10,272 bases of DNA from Nitriliruptorales bacterium (GTDB taxonomy: Bacteria; Actinomycetota; Nitriliruptoria; Nitriliruptorales; Nitriliruptoraceae), in the NCBI GenBank assembly GCA_030835875.1, contig JAURQY010000017.1, positions 1 through 10,272 on the forward strand. Direction: 5' to 3'. The first letter of the stretch is position 1, and every line of letters starts with the position of its first letter. The notes beneath the pieces are model-generated. The model was not told the origin of the DNA. It saw only the letters and a list, made by a program, of their open reading frames with translations, and did no database searches. This document shows, one piece after another, positions 1-5,670 of this stretch. Made by a program: the position numbers and the translations under genes.

Positions 1-171
1 CCGAGCGGGAGACACCGCCACCAGAAGACTGGCAACAACCACCGACGCCATCACGGCGGCACCGAACGCACCCCAACTTCGCTGCCGCAAGCCGAACAGC
101 ACCGGCACGGCAGACCGGAACGGACGCCGTCGGGGTGACGAAAGCCCCATCAGGACCGAAGAGTTCCTCAT
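1..171 (-). CDS. N-terminus of an exported or membrane-anchored protein, cut by the left window edge
   Basis: An open frame of 57 codons starts at an ATG whose first base is 171 and runs off the left edge without a stop. A GAGGA Shine-Dalgarno sequence lies 6 nt before the ATG, which fixes the start well. The protein begins with a basic stretch (RRR at residues 14-16, further Arg to residue 31) and then a hydrophobic run at about residues 35-54 (AFGAAVMASVVVASLLVAVS). This is a signal peptide or a single membrane anchor. The basic lead is long for a standard Sec signal, so an anchor is possible; RRPF at 15-18 faintly resembles a Tat motif but lies far from the hydrophobic core. By hand count 16 of the 57 codons end in A or T, more than in the other genes here, so it may be of different origin. 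A TAGGAT hexamer on the minus strand at 247-252 could be its -10. The function cannot be told because the mature domain is outside the window. Confidence 0.7.
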   Translation of the reverse strand, partial: MRNSSVLMGLSSPRRRPFRSAVPVLFGLRQRSWGAFGAAVMASVVVASLLVAVSPAR

Positions 172-353
172 GCGCGTTCCTCAAGCAGTGTCGTCTCCAG
201 CACGATGTGCCACTCAAGGCCCGGACGCTTGACCCAAAATCAGAGGATCCTACGCCCACCCTCCGCGACCTCCGCGACCGCCCCAACCGTCTCAGCGCTG
301 TCGCGAAGTGCGTCCACCCCCGACGATCCCTGACCGGTCCTGACGTCACCAGC

Positions 354-374
354 GTTGGGCAACGAGTTGGGCAA
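354..374. repeat. Spaced direct repeat GTTGGGCAA
   Basis: The exact 9-mer GTTGGGCAA occurs at 354-362 and again at 366-374, a 12-bp period. It lies in the lower-GC gap. Spaced repeats of this size are seen as protein binding sites or in recombinase attachment regions, but nothing nearby (no integrase, no tRNA) supports either role. The role is unknown. Confidence 0.5.
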
Positions 375-394
375 GAAACTCGAATTCGAGGTTC
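375..394 (-). terminator. Palindrome, possible weak terminator of the leftward NYN operon
   Basis: The 12-bp core CTCGAATTCGAG (379-390) is a perfect palindrome. It extends to 10-bp arms (375-394) with one mismatch. On the minus strand it lies about 17 nt after the stop codon of the NYN gene. Its RNA would form a short stem with loop AAUU, and the 3' arm is part of a U-rich run (UUUCUU). This is weak as an intrinsic terminator because the uninterrupted stem is only 4-5 bp. It could equally be a binding site. Confidence 0.3.
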
Positions 395-410
395 TAGACC
401 CCTCTAGCGC

Positions 411-1556
411 CTAGATTTCGTCACTTGACGGCACGTAGAGGTAGTACTCCTCGTCGTCCTTCTCCCAGTCCATCTGCAGCACGCCGCGGGCGACCGCGGC
501 CTTGCAGAACTGGAGGAAGCCGGAGTAGCCGAAGTCCTTCTCGCTGAAGCTCTCCTGGCGCTTGCGCACCTGGTCCTTCAGGCCGGAGAGCGGCGGGTCG
601 CCGCCGAGCTCCTTCATCAGCTCCTCGACGGTGCGGCGCAGCAGCGCGAACGCCTCGTCGACGTCGGTGGAGCGACTCGCGAAGTCGACCTGCGGGTCGC
701 CCTGCGCGCTGCCCTCGGTGAGGACGAGCACCTTGTGCGACTCGAGGTGGCGGAGCATCTCCCGGAACCCGCGGAAGCCGTAGTCCTGCTCGGCGAACGT
801 CGGGTCCTTGCGCAGGAGCGCCCGCTTCAGGTTGCTCGAGAGCACCACCCCGTCGGTCGACGACGCCTGCAGGCCGGAGAGCGTGCGCGTCACGAGCCGC
901 TCGAGGTTGCGAAGGTCCGCCTCCGACGACGCCTCCTCGACCGGTGCGGCCTTCTCCGCAGCACCGTCGGTCTTCGTCCCGCCGCCGCCGCGTCGCGATC
1001 CGGACGTCGACTTCGAACGACCCTTGCGACCACCGTGCGCCTCGCCGCCTCCCCCACCGCGCCCATCGAGGCGCGGCACGCCGTCGAGCCGGTCATAGAA
1101 GAGGAACTCGTCGCAGGACCCGGGCAGCATCGCTGACGTCGAGCCCTTCACACCGACGCCGATGACCCGCTTGTTGAGCTCGCGCAGCTTCCCGACGAGC
1201 GGGGTGAAGTCGCTGTCGCCCGACACGATCACGAACGTGGACACGAAGTCGCGGGTGAGCGCGAGCTCCATCGCGTCGACGGCCATCTGGATGTCGGCGG
1301 CGTTCTTGCGCACGCTGTCGGAGCGCTGCGGGATCTCGATGAGCTCGACGTTCGCGTCGACCATCCCCCGCCGGTCCTCGCGGAACAGGTTCCAGTCCGC
1401 GTAGGCGCGCCGGGTGATCAGGCGTCCACGCTCGGCGAGCGCGTCGGTCAGCGGCTTCGGGTCGAAGCGCAGGCCGACGCTGCGGGCGCCGATCGCGACG
1501 TTCTCGTGGTCGATGTAGACCGCGAGGCGTTCCTCGTTCGTGTCAGGTGAGCTCAT
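411..1556 (-). CDS. NYN-domain putative ribonuclease with two OST-HTH/LOTUS domains
   Basis: The protein has 381 residues. The N-terminal NYN (LabA/DUF88, PIN-like) domain spans about residues 10-158. It carries the acidic residues expected of a metal-dependent RNase fold: D16 in YIDHEN, D88 and D94 in AADIQMAVD, and D114/D116 in VSGDSDF. A low-complexity linker rich in Gly, Lys and Arg follows (about 165-205). Two repeats then match the OST-HTH/LOTUS fold, at about 215-285 (with QDYGFRGFREML) and 303-375 (with KDFGYSGFLQFC). LOTUS domains bind RNA or partner proteins, so an RNA-processing or RNA-decay role in the cytoplasm is inferred. The substrate is unknown. The ATG lies inside the end of the upstream phosphotransferase gene (14-bp overlap), so translation is probably coupled; only a weak AGGG precedes it. 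It is the last gene of a three-gene leftward operon. The family call is firm; nuclease activity is inferred from the retained acidic residues. Confidence 0.9.
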   Translation of the reverse strand: MSSPDTNEERLAVYIDHENVAIGARSVGLRFDPKPLTDALAERGRLITRRAYADWNLFREDRRGMVDANVELIEIPQRSDSVRKNAADIQMAVDAMELALTRDFVSTFVIVSGDSDFTPLVGKLRELNKRVIGVGVKGSTSAMLPGSCDEFLFYDRLDGVPRLDGRGGGGGEAHGGRKGRSKSTSGSRRGGGGTKTDGAAEKAAPVEEASSEADLRNLERLVTRTLSGLQASSTDGVVLSSNLKRALLRKDPTFAEQDYGFRGFREMLRHLESHKVLVLTEGSAQGDPQVDFASRSTDVDEAFALLRRTVEELMKELGGDPPLSGLKDQVRKRQESFSEKDFGYSGFLQFCKAAVARGVLQMDWEKDDEEYYLYVPSSDEI

Positions 1557-2655
1557 GGTCGAACCCTACTGGCCCCTGCCCGGTGGCGACGCGCAGCGCC
1601 CGGGCGCCGATCTCGGGCACGAGCCGGTCGAGCAGCACGAGCTCCTCGCGTCCCGCTCCGTCGACCTCGCCGTAGGCGCCGGAGGCGGTGCGGACGCGCA
1701 CGCCCTCCAGGATGCAGGCGATGCGGAACCAGGCGAAGGCGAGGAACGGGCGCAGGCGTGCGGCGAGCTCCTCCGCATCCATCCCGCGCGCGGCGGCGTA
1801 GGCGGCGACGAGCTCAGCCGGGTGGGCGAACCCCTCCTGCGCGGTCGGGAGGCCCGGATGGATCACCGACGCCGCCACGCCCGCGCGGGCCGGCACACCC
1901 CAGTAGGCGAGGAGCGTCCCGAGGTCGGCGAGCGGGTCGCCGAGCGTCGCGAGCTCCCAGTCGAGCACCGCGCGCACCTCCCCCGTCGCCGTGTCGACGA
2001 TCAGGTTGTCGAGCCGGTAGTCGCCGTGCACGAGCGCGACCTCGCGCTGCTCGGGGACGTCAGCGGCGAGCACGCGGGCGAGCTCGTCGAGCACCGGCAG
2101 CGCACGGTCCGATCCCCCTTCGAGCTGGCGCGTCCAGCGGGCGACCTGCCGCGCGAGGTAGCCGTCGCGCCGTGCGAGGTCGCCGAGCCCGACCGCGTCC
2201 ACATCGACCGTATGCAGCGTCGCGAGCGTCGTCGCGACGGGAACGGTGAGCCGTGCGCGCTCGTCAGCCGTGAGCGTCGCGGCGCTCGCACGGTCGCGCA
2301 CGACCGTCCCGTCCACGTGTGCGGTCACGAGCGCCGCGGTACCCGGCCCGTCGTCCGCATCGGCGGTCGCGAGCACCGCAGGGACCGGCATCGCGGTCGG
2401 AGCGAGCGCGGCCATGATGCGCCCCTCGCGCACGACGTCATGCGCGGAGGCGAGCACCCCAGAGAGCGGTGGCCGGCGCACGACCACACGGCGCTCCGCC
2501 GCGTCGGTGACGACCGCGGTCATGTTCGACCGGCCGCCGGCGACCGGCGTGACGGTGATCGGCGGCGTGATGCCGCAGCGCTGCGCGAGCCAGTCGCCGA
2601 GCACCGCGACGTCGAAGCCGCCGACCAAGTCCGGGAGCTCGACGTCGTCAGACAC
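1543..2655 (-). CDS. APH-fold phosphotransferase family protein (ACAD10/11-like)
   Basis: The protein has 370 residues and the aminoglycoside-phosphotransferase/choline-kinase-like fold. The nucleotide-binding N-lobe includes a glycine-containing loop (VAGGRSNMT, about 38-46). The catalytic loop is HGDYRLDN at 210-217, with D212 as the probable catalytic Asp and N217 as a metal ligand. The metal-binding LDWE follows at 231-234, then GDPLADLG, which is typical of the subfamily related to the kinase domain of ACAD10/ACAD11. Those relatives act on hydroxyacyl or other small hydroxyl compounds; the substrate here cannot be told, and antibiotic resistance is not implied. The GTG start at 2655 is chosen because it follows GAGGAG by 7 nt and overlaps the end of the DsbA-like gene by 8 bp. 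The same frame is open further upstream to 3078, but that part is the antisense-frame shadow of the neighbouring gene. Operon with the genes on both sides, by overlap. Confidence 0.88.
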   Translation of the reverse strand: MSDDVELPDLVGGFDVAVLGDWLAQRCGITPPITVTPVAGGRSNMTAVVTDAAERRVVVRRPPLSGVLASAHDVVREGRIMAALAPTAMPVPAVLATADADDGPGTAALVTAHVDGTVVRDRASAATLTADERARLTVPVATTLATLHTVDVDAVGLGDLARRDGYLARQVARWTRQLEGGSDRALPVLDELARVLAADVPEQREVALVHGDYRLDNLIVDTATGEVRAVLDWELATLGDPLADLGTLLAYWGVPARAGVAASVIHPGLPTAQEGFAHPAELVAAYAAARGMDAEELAARLRPFLAFAWFRIACILEGVRVRTASGAYGEVDGAGREELVLLDRLVPEIGARALRVATGQGPVGFDHELT

Positions 2656-3202
2656 GCGCGAGCTCCTCGAGCGTCGCATCGTCGACGTCCGCGGGCAGGA
2701 GCGTCCCGTCGACCTCGAGGACCGGCACGCCGCCGATCCCGACGGCACGCCGTGCGAGCATCGTGGCGCGCAGCTCGTTGCGGGCACGGCCGTCGGCGAG
2801 GACCGAGCCGACGGCCTGCGGGTCGAGCCCGACACCGGCAGCGACGCCGTGGAGCACCGCGTGGTCGGCGACGTCCGCCCCGTCCGTCCAGTAGGCGCGC
2901 AGGCAGCCGAGCCGCCAGGCGGCCCCGAGCCCGGCCCGCTCGGCGTGCTCGCCGACCAGATGCGCGTCGAGCGTCGGGGGCCTGAGCGTCGGGCGGCGCA
3001 TCTCGAGGCCGAGCTCGGCGGCTCTGCCGGCGACCTGCTCGAGCTCCGCGAGCTGGTCGAGGGTGACCGGCAGCGCAACGGCGACGCCGAGCGCGTCGAG
3101 CCCCCGGAAGGCCACCGGGAGGCCCGCGTCGGCCAACCGCTGGACGCGGAGGACCGCGAGCGCTGCCTGGGGGGAGGTGATGTCGTGGTGGAGGATGAGC
3201 AC
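2648..3202 (-). CDS. DsbA/HCCA-isomerase-fold protein lacking the CxxC motif
   Basis: The protein has 184 residues with a thioredoxin-like DsbA fold. Strand 1 (LILHHDIT, 2-9) is followed by SPQA at 10-13 where redox-active members have CPxC, so it is unlikely to be a disulfide oxidoreductase. This resembles 2-hydroxychromene-2-carboxylate isomerase and FrnE-type relatives, which start D-x-x-SPxA. A long helical insertion spans about 50-150. The cis-proline loop is GIGGVPVLEVDG (155-166), with the V159-P160 pair typical of the fold. There is no signal peptide, so it is cytoplasmic. The GTG at 3202 is chosen because homology begins there and a TACCCT -10 element lies exactly 6 nt before it, which fits a leaderless mRNA. 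The open frame continues upstream to 3532 but would overlap the divergent gene and contains no recognisable protein. It is first gene of the operon with the phosphotransferase and NYN genes. The actual substrate is unknown. Confidence 0.85.
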   Translation of the reverse strand: MLILHHDITSPQAALAVLRVQRLADAGLPVAFRGLDALGVAVALPVTLDQLAELEQVAGRAAELGLEMRRPTLRPPTLDAHLVGEHAERAGLGAAWRLGCLRAYWTDGADVADHAVLHGVAAGVGLDPQAVGSVLADGRARNELRATMLARRAVGIGGVPVLEVDGTLLPADVDDATLEELARV

Positions 3203-3214
3203 GCCCGAAGGGTA
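3203..3214 (-). promoter_or_regulatory. -10 element for a leaderless transcript of the DsbA-like operon
   Basis: On the minus strand TACCCT occupies 3214 down to 3209. Six bases (TCGGGC) then lead directly to the GTG start at 3202. This matches the TANNNT -10 spacing in which the first base of the start codon is the transcript start. No ribosome binding site precedes the GTG, and no good -35 hexamer is visible. Confidence 0.55.
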
Positions 3215-3244
3215 GGCCGGCAGGCCCGCCGGACGGTCGGGGGC

Positions 3245-3258
3245 CGGTGGTCCCACCG
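3245..3258. promoter_or_regulatory. 14-bp inverted repeat between divergent promoters, possible operator
   Basis: CGGTGG and CCACCG form 6-bp perfect arms around a 2-bp centre (TC). The repeat lies between the two divergent -10 elements, about 31-44 bp upstream of the TACGCT-like promoters on either side, so one bound regulator could affect both transcripts. In DNA this GC-rich, a repeat of this size could also arise by chance. Confidence 0.3.
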
Positions 3259-3300
3259 AGCGGGACCGTGCGACCCCCGTGGCCCTGTAGCCCCCAGGCG

Positions 3301-3312
3301 TACGGTCCTGGC
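3301..3312 (+). promoter_or_regulatory. -10 element for a leaderless transcript of the SRPBCC-like gene
   Basis: TACGGT at 3301-3306 is followed by six bases (CCTGGC) and then the ATG at 3313. The geometry is the same as for the divergent leftward gene. No Shine-Dalgarno sequence is present, which supports a leaderless mRNA starting at the A of the ATG. No clear -35 hexamer is visible. Confidence 0.6.
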
Positions 3313-3822
3313 ATGTCACGAGAGCTCCGCACCTTCCAGCCCCTCGAGGGCTCCGCCGGCGCGCTGACCGCCGTGTTCGCGACGGACCCATCGGCCTGGC
3401 TGCCGGAGGCGACCCCGGATGCGTCGGGAGCGCTCGTGCTTCCCGTGTACGCGGGGTCGCTCGCACGCCAGGTGCGCGCGAGGTTCGGTCAGGCCTGGCA
3501 CGTGACACGGACGTCGTGGCGCTCGGTGTCATGGGAGCCGGTCACCGTCACCGACGAGCAGACGAGCGTGAACCGGATGCTGCCCGCGCTCGACGGCGAG
3601 CTCGGCATCCACATCGACGAGGCGGGTCGCGCGACACTCGTCCTCGACGCGCGCTACCTGCCGCCGGGCGGACTGCTCGGTGCGGCGGTCGACGCGGTCG
3701 CCCTGCACCGGCTCGCCCGGCAGACCGGGCAGCGCTTCCTCCAGGACGTCGGCGTCGGGCTCAGCCGCATCGCGTCACAGCGGGGCGCGCCAGAGCACGC
3801 GGACGCCACCGCCCGCGACTGA
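3313..3822 (+). CDS. SRPBCC (START-like) small-molecule-binding fold protein, uncharacterised
   Basis: The protein has 169 residues. Its second half (about 92-155) has the pattern of actinobacterial SRPBCC-like proteins: a LPALDGEL strand, an acidic turn, a TLVLDARYLPPGGLLGAAVDAVALHRLARQ-like stretch, and then a long C-terminal helix. In this fold the strand-PPGG-helix part closes a hydrophobic cavity. The ligand is unknown; no catalytic motif or signal peptide is seen, so it is probably cytoplasmic. The ATG at 3313 is chosen because a TACGGT -10 lies 6 nt upstream and there is no ribosome binding site, as in leaderless mRNAs; the frame is open a further 22 codons upstream without a plausible start. 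It diverges from the DsbA-like operon, and its last 48 bp overlap the 3' end of the convergent kinase gene. Fold assignment is from pattern recognition and is moderately sure. Confidence 0.75.
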   Translation: MSRELRTFQPLEGSAGALTAVFATDPSAWLPEATPDASGALVLPVYAGSLARQVRARFGQAWHVTRTSWRSVSWEPVTVTDEQTSVNRMLPALDGELGIHIDEAGRATLVLDARYLPPGGLLGAAVDAVALHRLARQTGQRFLQDVGVGLSRIASQRGAPEHADATARD

Positions 3823-4899
3823 GGCGACCTCCGCCTCCCCACCGAGCAGCGTCGCCCGCTCGCGGATGTTGCCGATGCCCATGCCGTTGGGGCGCAGCGT
3901 GTCCGGCAGCCCGATGCCGTCGTCGACGACCTCGAGCTCGAGCGAGCCGTCGACGATCCCGACGCGCACCGCGACGCTCGTCGCGCGGGCATGCTTCGCG
4001 ACGTTCGTGAGCGACTCGCGCAGCACCGGCACGACGTGCTCGCACAGCGCACCGCTTACGACCGTGTCGATCGGTCCGTCGAGCCGCATGCGCGGCGGGA
4101 AGCCGAGCAGGTCCCCCATCTCCTCGGCGACGCCGAGCAGGCGTGCCCTCGGACCGCGCGCCGACGACGGCGCATCCTGCAGCGCGAAGATCGTCGCGCG
4201 GATCTCCTTCACCGTCGCGTCGATGCTCTCGACCGCACGCGCGATGCGCTCCTGCACGTCATCCGGGTCCGCGCCGACACGTTGCGCGGCCTGCAGCCCG
4301 AGACCGGTCGCGTACAGGTTCTGGATGACCGTGTCGTGCAGATCACGCGCGATGCGGTCGCGCTCACGCACGATCGTGAGCTCCTGCGAGCGGTGGGAGA
4401 GCTTGAGGCTCGCGACCGCGCTGCCCGCGACCGCAGCGAGCGCGACGACCGCCGCCTCGTCCTGATCGGTGAACGCATCGCCGCTGCGCTTGTCGGTCAG
4501 GTAGAGGTTGCCGAACACCTGGCCGCGCACCCGGATCGGTGCGCCGATGAAGGAGTGCATCGGCGGATGCCCCGGTGGGAGGCCGCTCGCCGACGGATGG
4601 GAGGCGAGGTCGTCGAGACGCAGCGGCCGCGGGTCGCGCAGCAGCACGCCGAGGATCCCGCGCCCCGTCGGCAGTGCGCCCATGCGGCGCACGGTCTCCG
4701 CGTCGATGCCGTGGTGGACGAAGCTCGACAGCCGGTCCGGCTGCCGCTCGTCGACGACCCCGAGTGCGCCGTAGCGGGCGTCGACGAGCCCGCACGCGGC
4801 GACGATGACACGTTCCAGCACCGCGTCGAGGTCACGGTCCTCTGCGACGGCGAGGATGGCCTCGAGGAGTCGGCCGAGCTGAGGGACCATGCCGTCCAC
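3775..4899 (-). CDS. devS: DevS/DosT-type heme GAF sensor histidine kinase (single GAF)
   Basis: The protein has 374 residues. One GAF domain (about 20-165) is followed by the HisKA_3 dimerisation helix with phosphoacceptor H188 (RDLHDT) and a HATPase domain with N299 (ESLTNVAKH), the G1 box DDGIG (326-330) and the G2 box GMGIG (339-343). Compared from memory with Mycobacterium tuberculosis DevS, the heme proximal His (H149) corresponds to H111 in GHPPM, and the distal Tyr (Y171) to Y133 in NLYLTDK. The DevS Glu87 position is G47 in RYGALGV, as in DosT (Gly85), which suggests direct gas binding rather than redox sensing. DevS and DosT have about 575 residues and two GAF domains; this protein lacks the second. 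There is no membrane segment. It is expected to phosphorylate the divergent DevR-like regulator. The GTG start at 4899 has GGAGGG 4 nt upstream; an in-frame ATG at 4968 is less likely because it lies upstream of the putative promoter. Confidence 0.9.
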   Translation of the reverse strand: MDGMVPQLGRLLEAILAVAEDRDLDAVLERVIVAACGLVDARYGALGVVDERQPDRLSSFVHHGIDAETVRRMGALPTGRGILGVLLRDPRPLRLDDLASHPSASGLPPGHPPMHSFIGAPIRVRGQVFGNLYLTDKRSGDAFTDQDEAAVVALAAVAGSAVASLKLSHRSQELTIVRERDRIARDLHDTVIQNLYATGLGLQAAQRVGADPDDVQERIARAVESIDATVKEIRATIFALQDAPSSARGPRARLLGVAEEMGDLLGFPPRMRLDGPIDTVVSGALCEHVVPVLRESLTNVAKHARATSVAVRVGIVDGSLELEVVDDGIGLPDTLRPNGMGIGNIRERATLLGGEAEVASVAGGGVRVLWRAPL

Positions 4900-4903
4900 C
4901 GGA

Positions 4904-4909
4904 CCCTCC
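4904..4909 (-). promoter_or_regulatory. Ribosome binding site that decides the kinase start
   Basis: On the minus strand GGAGGG at 4909-4904 precedes GTG (4899) by 4 nt. The next in-frame ATG (first base 4890) has no comparable site, so the GTG is preferred. Confidence 0.5.
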
Positions 4910-4925
4910 GCCCCTGCGATGCCGC

Positions 4926-4959
4926 GGATATCCCCACTGCGGCCACAGCAGCGTAGCCT
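4926..4959. promoter_or_regulatory. Divergent promoters of the sensor kinase and response regulator genes
   Basis: TAGCCT at 4954-4959 (rightward) and TACGCT at 4955-4950 on the minus strand (leftward) both fit TANNNT and share the same TA base pairs. Transcripts would start near 4966 (regulator, about 22 nt leader, with its ribosome binding site at 4978) and near 4943 (kinase, about 44 nt leader). Two symmetrical sequences lie beside them: GGATATCC at 4926-4933, and an imperfect palindrome CTGCGGCCACAG at 4937-4948. Both lie where a regulator could block or recruit polymerase. Neither matches the published DosR box well. Confidence 0.4.
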
Positions 4960-4977
4960 TGCGCCCATCCCGGACCT

Positions 4978-4983
4978 GGAGGA
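4978..4983 (+). promoter_or_regulatory. Ribosome binding site for a TTG start
   Basis: GGAGGA at 4978-4983 precedes TTG at 4988 by 4 nt. Family alignment begins at this TTG (AIRVYLVDDHE), so the strong ribosome binding site and the homology agree on an unusual start codon. Confidence 0.7.
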
Positions 4984-4987
4984 AGCG

Positions 4988-5641
4988 TTGGCGATCCGCG
5001 TCTACCTGGTCGACGACCACGAGGTCGTGCGGCGTGGCCTGCGCGAGCTCATCGAGCTCGAGGACGACCTCGAGCTCGTCGGCGAGGCCGGCACCGCCGG
5101 CATGGCGCTCGCAGGGCTCTCGAAGACCGAGCCGGACGTGGCGGTGCTCGACGTGCGCCTCCCCGACGGCAATGGCGTCGAGGTGTGCCGCGACGCGCGG
5201 ACCCGCCAGCCGGGGCTCGCCTGCCTGATGCTCACGTCGTTCGGGGACGACGAGGCGCTGTTCGACGCGATCATGGCGGGTGCGGCCGGCTACCTCCTCA
5301 AGGACATCCGCGGCGCGGACCTGATCGACGCGATCCGCCGGGTCGCCGCCGGCGACTCGCTCCTCGACCCGACGCTCACGGGCAAGGTCCTGCAGCGCCT
5401 GCGCGACGGCGACCAGGAGGACCCGCGGCTCGCGAGCCTGTCGGACCAGGAGCGCCGCATCCTCGAGCTCATCGCCGAGGGGCTCACCAACCGCGAGATC
5501 GGCAACGAGCTTCACCTCGCGGAGAAGACGGTGAAGAACTACGTGTCGAACCTGCTCGCGAAGCTCGACATGCAGCGGCGCACCGAGGCCGCCGTCTTCT
5601 ACACGCAGGTCGCGAACGACAAGGCGAACAAGCAGCACTGA
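4988..5641 (+). CDS. devR: DevR/DosR-type response regulator (NarL/FixJ family)
   Basis: The protein has 217 residues, the usual length of DevR. The receiver domain (1-120) has acidic pocket D9/D10 (VDDHE), phosphoacceptor D55 (VLDVRLPDGNG), switch residue T83 and K105 (LLKD). A linker follows, then the LuxR-type helix-turn-helix (about 148-205) with LSDQERRILELIAEGLTN and the recognition helix AEKTVKNYVSNLLAKL. The latter is nearly identical, as I recall it, to the DosR DNA-contact helix (its Lys179, Lys182, Asn183 correspond to K180, K183, N184). In mycobacteria DosR switches on the dormancy regulon under hypoxia, NO or CO; an equivalent role is inferred here. It is divergent from its probable kinase, whereas the mycobacterial pair forms one operon. 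The TTG start is chosen on its ribosome binding site and on homology. The TPP riboswitch region begins right after its stop, with no obvious terminator between. Confidence 0.92.
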   Translation: MAIRVYLVDDHEVVRRGLRELIELEDDLELVGEAGTAGMALAGLSKTEPDVAVLDVRLPDGNGVEVCRDARTRQPGLACLMLTSFGDDEALFDAIMAGAAGYLLKDIRGADLIDAIRRVAAGDSLLDPTLTGKVLQRLRDGDQEDPRLASLSDQERRILELIAEGLTNREIGNELHLAEKTVKNYVSNLLAKLDMQRRTEAAVFYTQVANDKANKQH

Positions 5642-5649
5642 GTCGTCGC

Positions 5650-5661
5650 TACGATGGCGAT
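5650..5661 (+). promoter_or_regulatory. -10 element of the thiamine operon
   Basis: TACGAT at 5650-5655 fits TANNNT and would start transcription near 5662, nine bases before the first paired base of the TPP aptamer. No convincing -35 hexamer is visible. It lies only 8 bp after the response regulator stop codon. Confidence 0.5.
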
Positions 5662-5670
5662 GTAGAACCC

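Larger units (their letters stand above)
172..410. other. Non-coding, lower-GC intergenic stretch
   Basis: This 239-bp stretch lies between the 3' end of the NYN gene and the start of the left-edge gene, both read leftward. Its GC content is visibly lower than in the flanking genes. It holds the 5' untranslated region and a possible -10 (TAGGAT, minus strand, 247-252) of the left-edge gene, a tandem 9-bp repeat CTCCGCGAC at 261-269 and 270-278, a second spaced 9-bp repeat, and an imperfect palindrome. A rightward open frame of 90 codons (135-407) crosses it, but it overlaps the start of the left-edge gene, has no ribosome binding site and resembles no protein I know. I see no tRNA or other RNA gene. 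Confidence 0.6.

Noticed and set aside
135..407. Rightward open frame of 90 codons ending in VGQRVGQ, faintly like the tail of an actinobacterial tyrosine integrase.
   Set aside because: No integrase core motif, no ribosome binding site, atypical composition, and its start overlaps the well supported leftward gene. The VGQ repeat comes from the 9-bp direct repeat.
1540..2985. Rightward open frame of 481 codons opposite the phosphotransferase.
   Set aside because: It is Arg, Asp and Glu rich low-complexity sequence typical of the reverse strand of high-GC genes, while the leftward frames carry clear family motifs.
3203..3532. A longer N-terminus for the DsbA-like protein.
   Set aside because: The added part is Arg/Pro/Ser rich, crosses the divergent promoter region and overlaps the SRPBCC-like gene. 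The DsbA fold starts at the GTG at 3202.
4905..4960. A DosR box in the divergent region between kinase and regulator.
   Set aside because: GGATATCC and GGGGATATCCG share only the general GGG...CC symmetry with the DosR consensus; the conserved GGGAC half-sites are not present in the right spacing.
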